Assembly: GCA_019415925.1 (NCBI GenBank)
Contig: DXYG01000051.1
Coordinates: 1-17,926, forward strand
Reading direction: 5' to 3'
Source of the DNA: Clostridiales bacterium
GTDB taxonomy: Bacteria > Bacillota > Clostridia > Oscillospirales > Acutalibacteraceae
Length of the DNA stretch: 17,926 nucleotides
Made by a program: the position numbers and the translations under genes. Positions 1 to 6,427 of the stretch are shown here, one piece after another. A model generated the notes under the pieces. That model was given only the letters and a program-made list of their open reading frames with translations. It was not told where the DNA came from and did no database searches. Position 1 is the stretch's first letter. Each line of letters begins with the position of its first letter.

Positions 1-28
1 TGACAAAACAGGCTGTATGTATTATAAT
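1..28 (+). promoter_or_regulatory. Sigma-A promoter of the ylxM-ffh operon
   Basis: The window opens with TGACA (bases 1-5), which is a consensus -35 box TTGACA if the preceding base outside the window is T. A 17-base spacer follows, then a perfect TATAAT at 23-28. Transcription would start near base 35, about 60 bases upstream of ylxM. The first T of the -35 box is not visible. Confidence 0.75.
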
Positions 29-35
29 CTCGTTG

Positions 36-58
36 GTGTAAAGAAATTTACTTTACAC
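36..58 (+). promoter_or_regulatory. Hairpin/inverted repeat in the 5' UTR of ylxM-ffh
   Basis: GTGTAAAG (36-43) and CTTTACAC (51-58) form a perfect 8-bp inverted repeat around a 7-base AT-rich loop. It sits at the predicted transcription start, so it could be a 5'-end RNA-stabilising hairpin or a DNA operator. There is no T-run after it, so it is not a normal terminator. The structure is visible; the role is inference. Confidence 0.5.
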
Positions 59-93
59 ATAACTTTGCTTTTATACGGCAGGGAGCTGAAAAA

Positions 94-444
94 ATGGAAA
101 AGAACATTGAGGTTTCACTGCTGTTTGACTTTTACGGCGAGCTTTTAAAGCCGTCGGGCAGACAGGCAATTGACCTTTACTACAACGACGATTTGTCGCT
201 TGCCGAAATTGCCGACCAGACCAAAATCACAAGGCAGGGTGTGCGTGACAGCATAAAGCGCTGTGAACAGCAGCTTTTTGATTTTGAAAAAAAGCTCGGC
301 CTTTACAAAAGATTCTGCGAGCTTGAAAAGGGGCTTGAAGAAATTTCAGCCACCGCTCAGGAAGTCTTTGACAATTCACACGACAACAACATCAAAGCGC
401 TTGCCGACAAAATTAAAAGTACAGCAGACGCACTTAAAGAATAA
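94..444 (+). CDS. ylxM: YlxM/UPF0122 family SRP-associated helix-turn-helix protein
   Basis: This 116-residue acidic, helical protein matches the usual size of the YlxM (UPF0122) family. That family resembles sigma-70 region 4 and is encoded next to ffh in many Firmicutes and mycoplasmas. The helix-turn-helix lies at about residues 35-57, with LAEIADQTKITRQGVRDSI as the core, and is followed by a charged, coiled-coil-like C-terminal half. In streptococci the family has been linked to modulation of signal recognition particle activity; its role here is not shown. The ribosome site GGGAG (81-85) lies 8 bases before the ATG. The stop is 11 bases before the ffh start, so the two genes are almost certainly co-transcribed from the promoter at 1-28. 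Confidence 0.9.
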   Translation: MEKNIEVSLLFDFYGELLKPSGRQAIDLYYNDDLSLAEIADQTKITRQGVRDSIKRCEQQLFDFEKKLGLYKRFCELEKGLEEISATAQEVFDNSHDNNIKALADKIKSTADALKE

Positions 445-455
445 GAGGAAATTTT

Positions 456-1826
456 ATGGCATTTGAAGGACTTGCAGACAAGTTAAGCAACGCATTCAAA
501 AAACTGAAAAACAAGGGCAAGCTTTCCGAAAGTGACGTTAAGGAGGCTATGCGTGAGGTAAGACTCGCACTGCTTGAAGCCGACGTAAACTACAAGGTTG
601 CCAAGGATTTCACAAACAAGGTTACCGAGCGTGCGGTAGGTCAGGACGTTATGGAAAGTCTTACTCCTGCGCAGATGGTAATTAAAATAGTTGACGAGGA
701 GCTTACAAGCCTTATGGGCGGCGAGGGTGCAAAAATTGAGTTTGCATCAAAGCCCCCGACAGTTATTATGCTCTGCGGCTTGCAGGGTTCAGGTAAAACA
801 ACCCATGCGGCTAAGCTTGCAAAAATGCTCAAGGCGCAGAACCGCAGACCGCTGCTTGTTGCCTGCGACATCTACCGTCCCGCCGCTATTGAGCAGTTAA
901 AGGTTGTCGGTGGTAAGGCAGGCGTTCCCGTATTTGAAATGGGAACGGAAAATCCCGTAAAGATTGCGAAAGCCGCAATAAGACAGGCAAAGGACTACGG
1001 CAACGACGTTGTAATTCTCGATACCGCCGGACGACTTCACATTGACGAGGCTCTTATGAACGAGCTTAAGGAGGTCAAGGCTGAGGTTAATCCCGACGAA
1101 ATTCTGCTTGTAATTGACTCAATGACAGGTCAGGACGCTGTTAACGTTGCAAAGAGCTTTAACGAGCTGCTCGAAATTTCGGGCGTAATTCTTACAAAGC
1201 TTGACGGCGACACCAGAGGCGGTGCGGCACTTTCCGTAAAGGCTGTAACAGGCAAGCCGATTAAATTTGCAGGTACAGGCGAAAAGCTTGAGGATATCGA
1301 GGTTTTCCACCCCGACCGTATGGCAAGCCGTATTCTCGGAATGGGCGATGTGCTCACTCTTATCGAGGACGCACAGAGCAAAATTGACCAGAAAAAAGCC
1401 GAGCAGATGGCTCAGAAGATGATGTCCAGCAAGTTCGACTTCAACGACCTAAACGAGCAGTTTGAGCAGGTCAAGAAAATGGGACCGATTAAGGGTATTC
1501 TTGCAAAAATCCCCGGACTCGGCAAACAGCTTGAGGACGTTGATATTGACGACAGACAGATTGACTGGGTGCAGGCTATTATCCTCTCGATGACCGAGGA
1601 AGAAAGAACTAATCCGTCAGTGCTGAATCCGTCAAGAAAACGCAGAATTGCGGCAGGCTCGGGCAGGTCGGTTGAAGAAGTCAACCGCCTTATCAAACAG
1701 CTTGAGCAGATGCAGAAGATGATGAAACAGCTCAAGTCCAAGGGCAAAAACGGCAAGAAGAAAAAGAGAAATCTTCTTCCCGGACTCGGCGGAATGCCGA
1801 TGGGCGGAATGCCGCCGATGCAGTAA
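456..1826 (+). CDS. ffh: Signal recognition particle protein Ffh (SRP54)
   Basis: This 456-residue protein is a full-length Ffh, the GTPase that binds the SRP RNA and the signal peptides of nascent membrane and secreted proteins and delivers ribosomes to FtsY. The N domain is residues 1-90. The G domain carries the P-loop GLQGSGKTT (108-116), DTAGR (189-193), TKLD (247-250) and the GDTRGGAALS insertion. The methionine-rich M domain runs from about 330 to 440. It includes SRKRRIAAGSG, typical of SRP RNA binding, and ends in a basic stretch and a Gly/Met/Pro tail. RBS AGAGGAA lies about 7 bases before the ATG. Paired with ylxM as in other Firmicutes. No oddities. Confidence 0.98.
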   Translation: MAFEGLADKLSNAFKKLKNKGKLSESDVKEAMREVRLALLEADVNYKVAKDFTNKVTERAVGQDVMESLTPAQMVIKIVDEELTSLMGGEGAKIEFASKPPTVIMLCGLQGSGKTTHAAKLAKMLKAQNRRPLLVACDIYRPAAIEQLKVVGGKAGVPVFEMGTENPVKIAKAAIRQAKDYGNDVVILDTAGRLHIDEALMNELKEVKAEVNPDEILLVIDSMTGQDAVNVAKSFNELLEISGVILTKLDGDTRGGAALSVKAVTGKPIKFAGTGEKLEDIEVFHPDRMASRILGMGDVLTLIEDAQSKIDQKKAEQMAQKMMSSKFDFNDLNEQFEQVKKMGPIKGILAKIPGLGKQLEDVDIDDRQIDWVQAIILSMTEEERTNPSVLNPSRKRRIAAGSGRSVEEVNRLIKQLEQMQKMMKQLKSKGKNGKKKKRNLLPGLGGMPMGGMPPMQ

Positions 1827-1844
1827 CAATCGGCAGAACAAGTC

Positions 1845-1867
1845 ATTCATCCAAACTTTTGGTGAAT
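1845..1867 (+). other. Weak hairpin after ffh
   Basis: ATTCA-T-CCAAA (1845-1855) can pair with TTTGGTGAAT (1858-1867), leaving one bulged T and a very tight loop. No U-run follows, so it is at best a weak or processing hairpin at the end of the ffh message. It abuts the repeat element that starts at 1877. Confidence 0.3.
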
Positions 1868-1876
1868 ATATATCTA

Positions 1877-2034
1877 ATACTAATACCTAATAAAAAGCAG
1901 ACAATCTTTGCGGTCTAATTTCCGCAATAATGCGTTGTCGTCCTTGCAAGGCGTCAGCCTTGCGGCGTCCTCCGCCTTGTCTTGCAAAAATTATCCTCGC
2001 AAATATAAATCTACTTTCTATCAGGAATTAGTAT
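1877..2034. repeat. MITE-like element with 21-bp terminal inverted repeats between ffh and rpsP
   Basis: The left end TACTAATACCTAATAAAAAG (1878-1897) and the right end CTTTCTATCAGGAATTAGTA (2014-2033) are inverted repeats. They match at 17 of 20 positions, and one more base pairs outside each end. The interior is non-coding and rich in nested palindromes: TTGCGG (1908-1913) with CCGCAA (1922-1927), and GCAAGGC (1947-1953) with GCCTTGC (1958-1964). It is too short for a transposase, and its base composition differs from the AT-rich bases around it. It therefore looks like a non-autonomous mobile element or a structured dispersed repeat. Whether other copies exist cannot be seen from one window. 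Confidence 0.7.
1982..2009 (+). promoter_or_regulatory. Possible rpsP promoter inside the repeat element
   Basis: TTGCAA (1982-1987), a 16-base spacer and TATAAA (2004-2009) form a plausible sigma-A promoter facing rpsP, located inside the right half of the repeat. It is the best promoter-like pair I see between ffh and rpsP, but it is only a moderate match. Read-through from ffh is the alternative. Confidence 0.3.
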
Positions 2035-2060
2035 AAATTAATTTTATAGAGGTGAAAATC

Positions 2061-2306
2061 ATGGCAGTAAAAATCAGACTCAGAAGAATGGGCTCAAAGA
2101 AGGCTCCTTTCTACAGAGTAGTAGTTGCAGACTCCAGATACCCCAGAAACGGACGTTTCATTGAGGAAATCGGCACATACGACATTCTCAAGAACCCCAG
2201 CGAGTTCAAGGTTGATCAGGAGGCTGTTAAGAAGTGGATTGCTAACGGCGCACAGCCCACAGACACAGTAAAGGCACTTCTTAAGAAGAACGGCGTAATT
2301 GAATAA
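2061..2306 (+). CDS. rpsP: 30S ribosomal protein S16
   Basis: This 81-residue bS16 protein begins MAVKIRLRRMGSKKAPFYRV and contains the conserved ADSRYPRNGRFIEEIGTYD stretch that follows. S16 is an early-binding assembly protein of the small ribosomal subunit. An in-frame GTG at 2052 would add three residues, but the ATG at 2061 is the better start: AGAGGTG (2048-2054) is an SD sequence 6 bases before it, and the GTG lies inside that SD. The gene is followed after 26 bases by khpA, the usual rpsP-khpA order of Firmicutes. The common next genes, rimM and trmD, do not follow. Confidence 0.97.
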   Translation: MAVKIRLRRMGSKKAPFYRVVVADSRYPRNGRFIEEIGTYDILKNPSEFKVDQEAVKKWIANGAQPTDTVKALLKKNGVIE

Positions 2307-2332
2307 TTGCGAAGCAGGAAAGGACTTATATT

Positions 2333-2566
2333 ATGCAGGAATTACTTGCTATAATCGCAAAAGGTCTTGTTGACGACCCCGATTCGGTAAGCGTTGTAGC
2401 TGACGCACCGGCAGAGGACGGCACAACCGTTTATCACATTCACGTTGCAGAGAGCGATATGGGCAGAATTATCGGCAAGCAGGGCAGAATTGCCAAGGCT
2501 ATCCGTACAATTGCCCGTAGTGCGGCAATCCGCAGCGATGAAAAGATTATGGTTGAAATTGACTGA
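2333..2566 (+). CDS. khpA: KhpA/YlqC-type KH-domain RNA-binding protein
   Basis: This 77-residue protein is one KH domain with the RNA-binding GxxG loop GKQG at 48-51 inside GRIIGKQGRIAKAIRTI. KhpA proteins are small RNA chaperones of Gram-positive bacteria. In streptococci and some clostridia they partner with KhpB (Jag/EloR) and affect sRNAs and cell elongation. No khpB is in the window. RBS AGGAAAGG lies before the ATG. The gene shares a transcript with rpsP and is directly followed by a strong terminator. Confidence 0.93.
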   Translation: MQELLAIIAKGLVDDPDSVSVVADAPAEDGTTVYHIHVAESDMGRIIGKQGRIAKAIRTIARSAAIRSDEKIMVEID

Positions 2567-2570
2567 TAGT

Positions 2571-2597
2571 AACCACCCGTAAATCGGGTGGTTTTTT
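2571..2597 (+). terminator. Rho-independent terminator of rpsP-khpA
   Basis: AACCACCCG (2571-2579) pairs perfectly with CGGGTGGTT (2585-2593) around a 5-base loop, and the T-run continues to 2597. It starts five bases after the khpA stop codon (2564-2566). Confidence 0.93.
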
Positions 2598-2653
2598 CTA
2601 TATTATATTTACAAATAATTTACACATAATATTAAATTATTGTTGATTTTCTA

Positions 2654-2682
2654 TTGATTTTTGTTAAAAGGTTTGTTATCAT
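2654..2682 (+). promoter_or_regulatory. Probable promoter of the dockerin/S41 gene
   Basis: TTGATT (2654-2659), a 17-base spacer and TATCAT (2677-2682) lie 37 bases before the start codon, in an AT-rich stretch. An AT-rich inverted repeat, AATAATTTA (2614-2622) with TAAATTATT (2633-2641), sits just upstream. A short palindrome, TCCAA-tac-TTGGA (2691-2703), sits just downstream. Both could be regulator sites but could also be chance. Confidence 0.5.
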
Positions 2683-2718
2683 ATATGTGGTCCAATACTT
2701 GGAAAGTGAGGAATTCCA

Positions 2719-4701
2719 ATGAAAAAACTATCAGTCAAAAAAATATGTGCGATTGCTTTATCTGCCGCATTATTAACTTCAACGATAAGCGGTCTGACTG
2801 TTTCGGCGGCTGAGGAAACTCCGCTGATTCTGGGGGATGCTAATCTTGACGGCTCGGTATCTGTTACCGACGCAACCGAAATCCAGAAATATCTTACGGA
2901 AAGTGCCGACTTCAGCATAAGACAAGAGGTTGTATCAAATGTTGATAACACCGAAATCAATATCAATTCCGTTACGCTGATTCAGAAATACCTTTCGGGA
3001 TATGATACTGAATTATCAATCGGTCAGCCAATCGACGAGGGCGAGGACGGAATAATTGTTGAAAAAACAACAAAGCTAAATATGCCTGCTGATATGGAAG
3101 GCATTTTGGAAGAAAACCAGCAAGTTTATTATTCCACAAAACACAATGACATTCCGTTTATTGAAGTAAATAACGGTTTAAGCTTTTTCAGAGATTTTCT
3201 TGAAAAATCTGACTTTAATGTTGAAGCTTCAGACAACGGAAACATTGTTATATGCACAATCGGTGATGACCTGACGGCTGAATTCAATTATTACGAAAAA
3301 TCCATAGAATTCAGCGATTATGACCTTTTTATCACCAAAAAAGACGGTCTGCCTATGGATTTGATTGAAAACAACGAAAGCAAATCAACCGCCGACGAAC
3401 CTGTTATGTTTTTGAGAAGTCCATACGACCACTACTACAACGGGGATCCGATAAGAATCAGTCTTGAGGACTATTCAATACCTATGCTTAAGGATAAAGG
3501 AAAGCTCTTTATCCCCCTCTCAACATTTAATGATATTTTCATCTCGCAAACAGAATATGTGTTAGTTTCAATTGATGAACATTTATTCTTTTTTAATCAA
3601 GGAATAATATTAGATACAACAAATGAGCTTACTCAGCTGTATTATTCAATTGAGCCTAAGGAAACCCTTTCGGAAGAAATGACAAAATTCAATTACAACG
3701 AGCTTTGTCTTAATCTTGATTTGCGCTACGGTCTTAAAGACACTCATAAAATCAAGGATTTCGACAGTTACCTAAACAGAATGGGCTTAAAGAAGGAATA
3801 TCTGTCAGGAAACGTATACAGAATAGATAAGGCAAATATACAGCTTTCTACTGCGTGCTTTGCTGATTTTCACAGCTCATATGTTTGCAGTTCCCCGTAT
3901 TTCGACAGAGAGAAATACAGCATAATGGACGAACCCACTGCAAACAGCAAAACTTATATGGACAGATACAAAAGATTTGCTGCTAATACAGCAATACGAA
4001 GCTCTATTCTCGGCGAGGTTGAGCCTTATGAACGCCGTGGAGATACCGTATTTATTACCTTTGATGGCTTTATAGCAAAATCCAAAGATGATTATTACAA
4101 TGAAAATAAAGAACCTGACCTTTCCGACACAATTGAACTTTTCAGCTATTCACTTGAAAAACTAAAAAACGAGGACAGCGATGTAAAAAATGTTGTTATT
4201 GACCTTTCGTGCAATACAGGCGGCAACTCAATTGCCTGTGCATATGCAATTTATGCCGTATTAGGTTCATCAAACATATCCCTTCTCAATCCGATTACAA
4301 ATGCACTTCATCAGAATGTTGTTGAATGCGACCTGAATTTAGACGGAAAAATTGATGAAAACGATAAGTCAATGAAAGCACTCGGCAAAAACATCGCCTT
4401 AATCACATCGGATATATCATTCTCCTGCGGCAACCTCTTCCCCTGCAACATTAAATACAATGATGCAAATGTTCTTGCTTTGGGACAGCAAAGCGGCGGC
4501 GGTGCCTGCGTTATAGGATATGTTGCTACCGCAACAGGTTCATTTATGCAGATTTCTTCAAACAATCAGCTCGTATCAGTTAAAAACGGAAGCTTAATGG
4601 ACATTGACCATGGTCTGACGCCCGATATTTATTTAACCGCTAACAGAATGTACGACAGAGATTATGTATGCAATCTTGTTTCGGAACAATTCGGAAATTA
4701 A
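2719..4701 (+). CDS. Secreted dockerin protein with a C-terminal S41-peptidase-like domain
   Basis: This 660-residue protein has a Sec signal peptide with likely cleavage after VSA (residue 30). A type I dockerin follows at about 38-95. Its first calcium loop is canonical (D40, N42, D44, S48, D51) and leads into IQKYL. The second loop (about 73-84) has lost most acidic ligands but keeps the IQKYLSGY helix. The middle region (about 110-330) I do not recognise; part may be a beta-rich copper-amine-oxidase-N-like domain. The C-terminal part resembles S41 peptidases: IDLSCNTGGNS (494-504), TSDISFSCGN (563-572) with probable nucleophile Ser569, and GQQSGGGA (589-596). The CtpA-type lysine is glycine here (Gly595), so the mechanism may be tricorn-like or the domain may be inactive. 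An EF-hand-like loop DLNLDGKIDEND (538-549) is inserted before the active site. The dockerin implies docking to a cohesin scaffold outside the cell. Monocistronic. Confidence 0.85.
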   Translation: MKKLSVKKICAIALSAALLTSTISGLTVSAAEETPLILGDANLDGSVSVTDATEIQKYLTESADFSIRQEVVSNVDNTEININSVTLIQKYLSGYDTELSIGQPIDEGEDGIIVEKTTKLNMPADMEGILEENQQVYYSTKHNDIPFIEVNNGLSFFRDFLEKSDFNVEASDNGNIVICTIGDDLTAEFNYYEKSIEFSDYDLFITKKDGLPMDLIENNESKSTADEPVMFLRSPYDHYYNGDPIRISLEDYSIPMLKDKGKLFIPLSTFNDIFISQTEYVLVSIDEHLFFFNQGIILDTTNELTQLYYSIEPKETLSEEMTKFNYNELCLNLDLRYGLKDTHKIKDFDSYLNRMGLKKEYLSGNVYRIDKANIQLSTACFADFHSSYVCSSPYFDREKYSIMDEPTANSKTYMDRYKRFAANTAIRSSILGEVEPYERRGDTVFITFDGFIAKSKDDYYNENKEPDLSDTIELFSYSLEKLKNEDSDVKNVVIDLSCNTGGNSIACAYAIYAVLGSSNISLLNPITNALHQNVVECDLNLDGKIDENDKSMKALGKNIALITSDISFSCGNLFPCNIKYNDANVLALGQQSGGGACVIGYVATATGSFMQISSNNQLVSVKNGSLMDIDHGLTPDIYLTANRMYDRDYVCNLVSEQFGN

Positions 4702-4722
4702 AACTATATATTATTCCAAAAG

Positions 4723-4757
4723 AAAAGTGGCTGTGTTTTTTTGCACAGTCACTTTTT
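4723..4757 (+). terminator. Terminator of the dockerin/S41 gene, possibly bidirectional
   Basis: AAAAGTGGCTGTG (4723-4735) pairs with CACAGTCACTTTT (4744-4756) with one G-T wobble around a T-rich 8-base loop. The T-run is partly within the stem. Read on the minus strand, the stem is followed by a T-rich stretch, so it could also end the convergent methyltransferase transcript. Confidence 0.8.
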
Positions 4758-4837
4758 ACGTTAAGCCACTCTGTCCATAACCGAGCGAATCCGGTTGTTT
4801 ACTGCAGAGAAGCAGATTGATTAATTCTTTTCGTCAA

Positions 4838-5650
4838 TCATTCCGATTTTGTCTTATTATGTTTTATTGAGCGGTAAATTTCAATATGTATCTGATGCTT
4901 TAAATTAAGAATATCATCGGGATAATTTGTAAGGATTGACTTGTATTCCTCTTCAAACTCTTCCAGCTTTTGCCTTGAAAGACTTGCACCCACTCCACGA
5001 CAGCTTTTTACCCTGCCAAGCCATTGTTCCTTTGTAAAATTCAGCGTAACGTCGTATGAATGAATCGTATCAATATTGAATCTGTTGTCCGCCCAATTCG
5101 GATATTCATATCTGAATTTTTCAAATCCGCAGCCACTCCATTCGGGGTTGTATTTCAGAACGGTTCTTTCCATTTCTGAAATTACTTCATCTTCAAACGG
5201 CAGCCAGTCCATAAATATTTTGCAGAAAATCCCCTGCGGTTTCAGTATTCTGAAAATTTCATCACTTGCTTTTTCGGCGTTGAAATACTGAAAGCACTGC
5301 ATCGCTGTTACAACATCAAAGCTGTTGTCCTCAAAGCCTGTATTTTCAGCGGAGCAAACCCTGAAATCAATATTATTAAAGCCCTTTTCATCGGCAATTT
5401 TTCTGCCGTATGCGATTTGATTTTCGGAAATATCGGTAGCAGTAAAATGCGCTCTCGTATGGTATAAGTTAATCGGAAGAACAGCAGTTCCGCTGCCGAG
5501 GTCAAGAATTTTCTGATTTTCTTTTCCAACACCGAAAGAAATCAGCTTGTCATACATACTCTTCGGGTAAATGTCACGGTATTTAGCATAATCCTGCGAC
5601 GTTCTTCCAAAGTCAAATTCATTTCCGCTGTCTATAAAATTGAGTTTCAT
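4838..5650 (-). CDS. Class I SAM-dependent methyltransferase
   Basis: This 270-residue protein carries a Rossmann-fold methyltransferase domain of the Methyltransf_11/25 type. Motif I is ILDLGSGTAVLP (48-59), the SAM-ribose-binding acidic residue is in TATDIS (Asp73), and FDVVTAMQCFQYFN (111-124) is motif IV. FRILKPQG (133-140) is the usual post-IV element. The substrate is unknown; close relatives are often annotated only as methyltransferases. An upstream in-frame ATG at 5695 would add 15 residues. I prefer 5650 because AGGGAG lies 6 bases before it, and because the longer form would overlap the HAD gene. The start is 22 bases after the stop of the HAD hydrolase gene, which suggests co-transcription. 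Confidence 0.88.
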   Translation of the reverse strand: MKLNFIDSGNEFDFGRTSQDYAKYRDIYPKSMYDKLISFGVGKENQKILDLGSGTAVLPINLYHTRAHFTATDISENQIAYGRKIADEKGFNNIDFRVCSAENTGFEDNSFDVVTAMQCFQYFNAEKASDEIFRILKPQGIFCKIFMDWLPFEDEVISEMERTVLKYNPEWSGCGFEKFRYEYPNWADNRFNIDTIHSYDVTLNFTKEQWLGRVKSCRGVGASLSRQKLEEFEEEYKSILTNYPDDILNLKHQIHIEIYRSIKHNKTKSE

Positions 5651-5672
5651 TTTATTCTCCCTGTTTGTTAAA

Positions 5673-6308
5673 TTAAAATACCTGTTCAGCCACACTTGAT
5701 AATTCGCAAAATTCTTTTACGGAATATTTCACATTATCAACATTGCCAAAGCCGTATTCTGCAAAAATAAACGGAACATCTGCTTCTTTAGCCGCATCAC
5801 AATCGCCCTGAGTGTCACCGACATAAACAGCCTTGTCAAGATTATTCCGCTCGATTATCAGTCTGATATTTTCGCCCTTTGTTCTCTTTGTTCTTCCCGA
5901 CATTTCAAAATCGTCAAAGACGCCGTTAAAGCCGTGATAATCAAGAAAAGCCTGAACATATCCGTCCTGACAATTGCTGACGATATAAAGACTGTATTTT
6001 TCTTTTAACAATTCTAAAGTTTCGTCAAGCTTATCGTACAGCTTTCCTCCAACCTTTCGCAGATAGCCTTGTTCAACATCACAGCACTCGTGCACGATTG
6101 ACATAGCTTTTGCCAAATCAAGCTTTGGCATCATCAGCCTTGCAATCTGTTCAAGCGTTTTGCCCATATAGCCGTTCATTTCCGCAACGGTGAGCTGTTT
6201 GTCGGTTTCGCTGTGACTTTTCAAAACCTCGTTCCATATCGGTACTATTGTTTCGGATGTGTTCCACAATGTTCCGTCCAAATCAAAAATTATTCCAGTT
6301 TTACTCAT
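5673..6308 (-). CDS. HAD-superfamily hydrolase, phosphoglycolate-phosphatase-like
   Basis: This 211-residue cytoplasmic protein has all four HAD motifs: FDLDGT (nucleophile Asp9, acid/base Asp11), IVSN (Ser111), the motif III lysine in TKGEN (Lys144) and VGDTQGDCDAA (Asp165, Asp169). A helical cap occupies about residues 16-85, giving a subfamily I arrangement like PGP/Gph and PpaX phosphatases. It probably removes phosphate from a small metabolite; the substrate cannot be read from sequence. GGAG lies 8 bases before the ATG. It is the first gene of a two-gene minus-strand unit with the methyltransferase. A terminator separates it from the alkaline phosphatase upstream, so it probably has its own promoter in 6309-6370, though I see no convincing one. 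Confidence 0.88.
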   Translation of the reverse strand: MSKTGIIFDLDGTLWNTSETIVPIWNEVLKSHSETDKQLTVAEMNGYMGKTLEQIARLMMPKLDLAKAMSIVHECCDVEQGYLRKVGGKLYDKLDETLELLKEKYSLYIVSNCQDGYVQAFLDYHGFNGVFDDFEMSGRTKRTKGENIRLIIERNNLDKAVYVGDTQGDCDAAKEADVPFIFAEYGFGNVDNVKYSVKEFCELSSVAEQVF

Positions 6309-6373
6309 AAAATCAACTCCGAAATCTTAAATCAGACTGTTTCATACAAATCTTAATCAAACAGTTTCTAATA

Positions 6374-6415
6374 AAAAATTAAAATTCGGGCAACAGAATA
6401 GTACTGCCGCCCGAA
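6374..6415 (-). terminator. Strong terminator of the alkaline phosphatase gene
   Basis: On the minus strand TTCGGGCGGCAG pairs with CTGTTGCCCGAA (10 Watson-Crick pairs plus two G-U) around a 7-base loop. The plus-strand arms are 6385-6396 and 6404-6415. A T-rich run follows, corresponding to 6374-6384. It starts 12 bases past the stop codon and separates this gene from the HAD/methyltransferase pair. Confidence 0.9.
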
Positions 6416-6427
6416 AAAGCAATATAA

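Noticed and set aside
1412..1846. Minus-strand open frame of 144 residues inside ffh
   Set aside because: It is antisense to the well-conserved M domain of Ffh; its composition reflects the reverse reading of Met/Lys-rich codons.
2052..2060. GTG start giving a three-residue longer S16
   Set aside because: The GTG is part of the Shine-Dalgarno sequence of the ATG at 2061, which gives the canonical MAVKIRLRR start.
5651..5695. Longer methyltransferase start
   Set aside because: It would overlap the end of the HAD gene and lacks a good ribosome site, whereas the ATG at 5650 has AGGGAG at ideal spacing.
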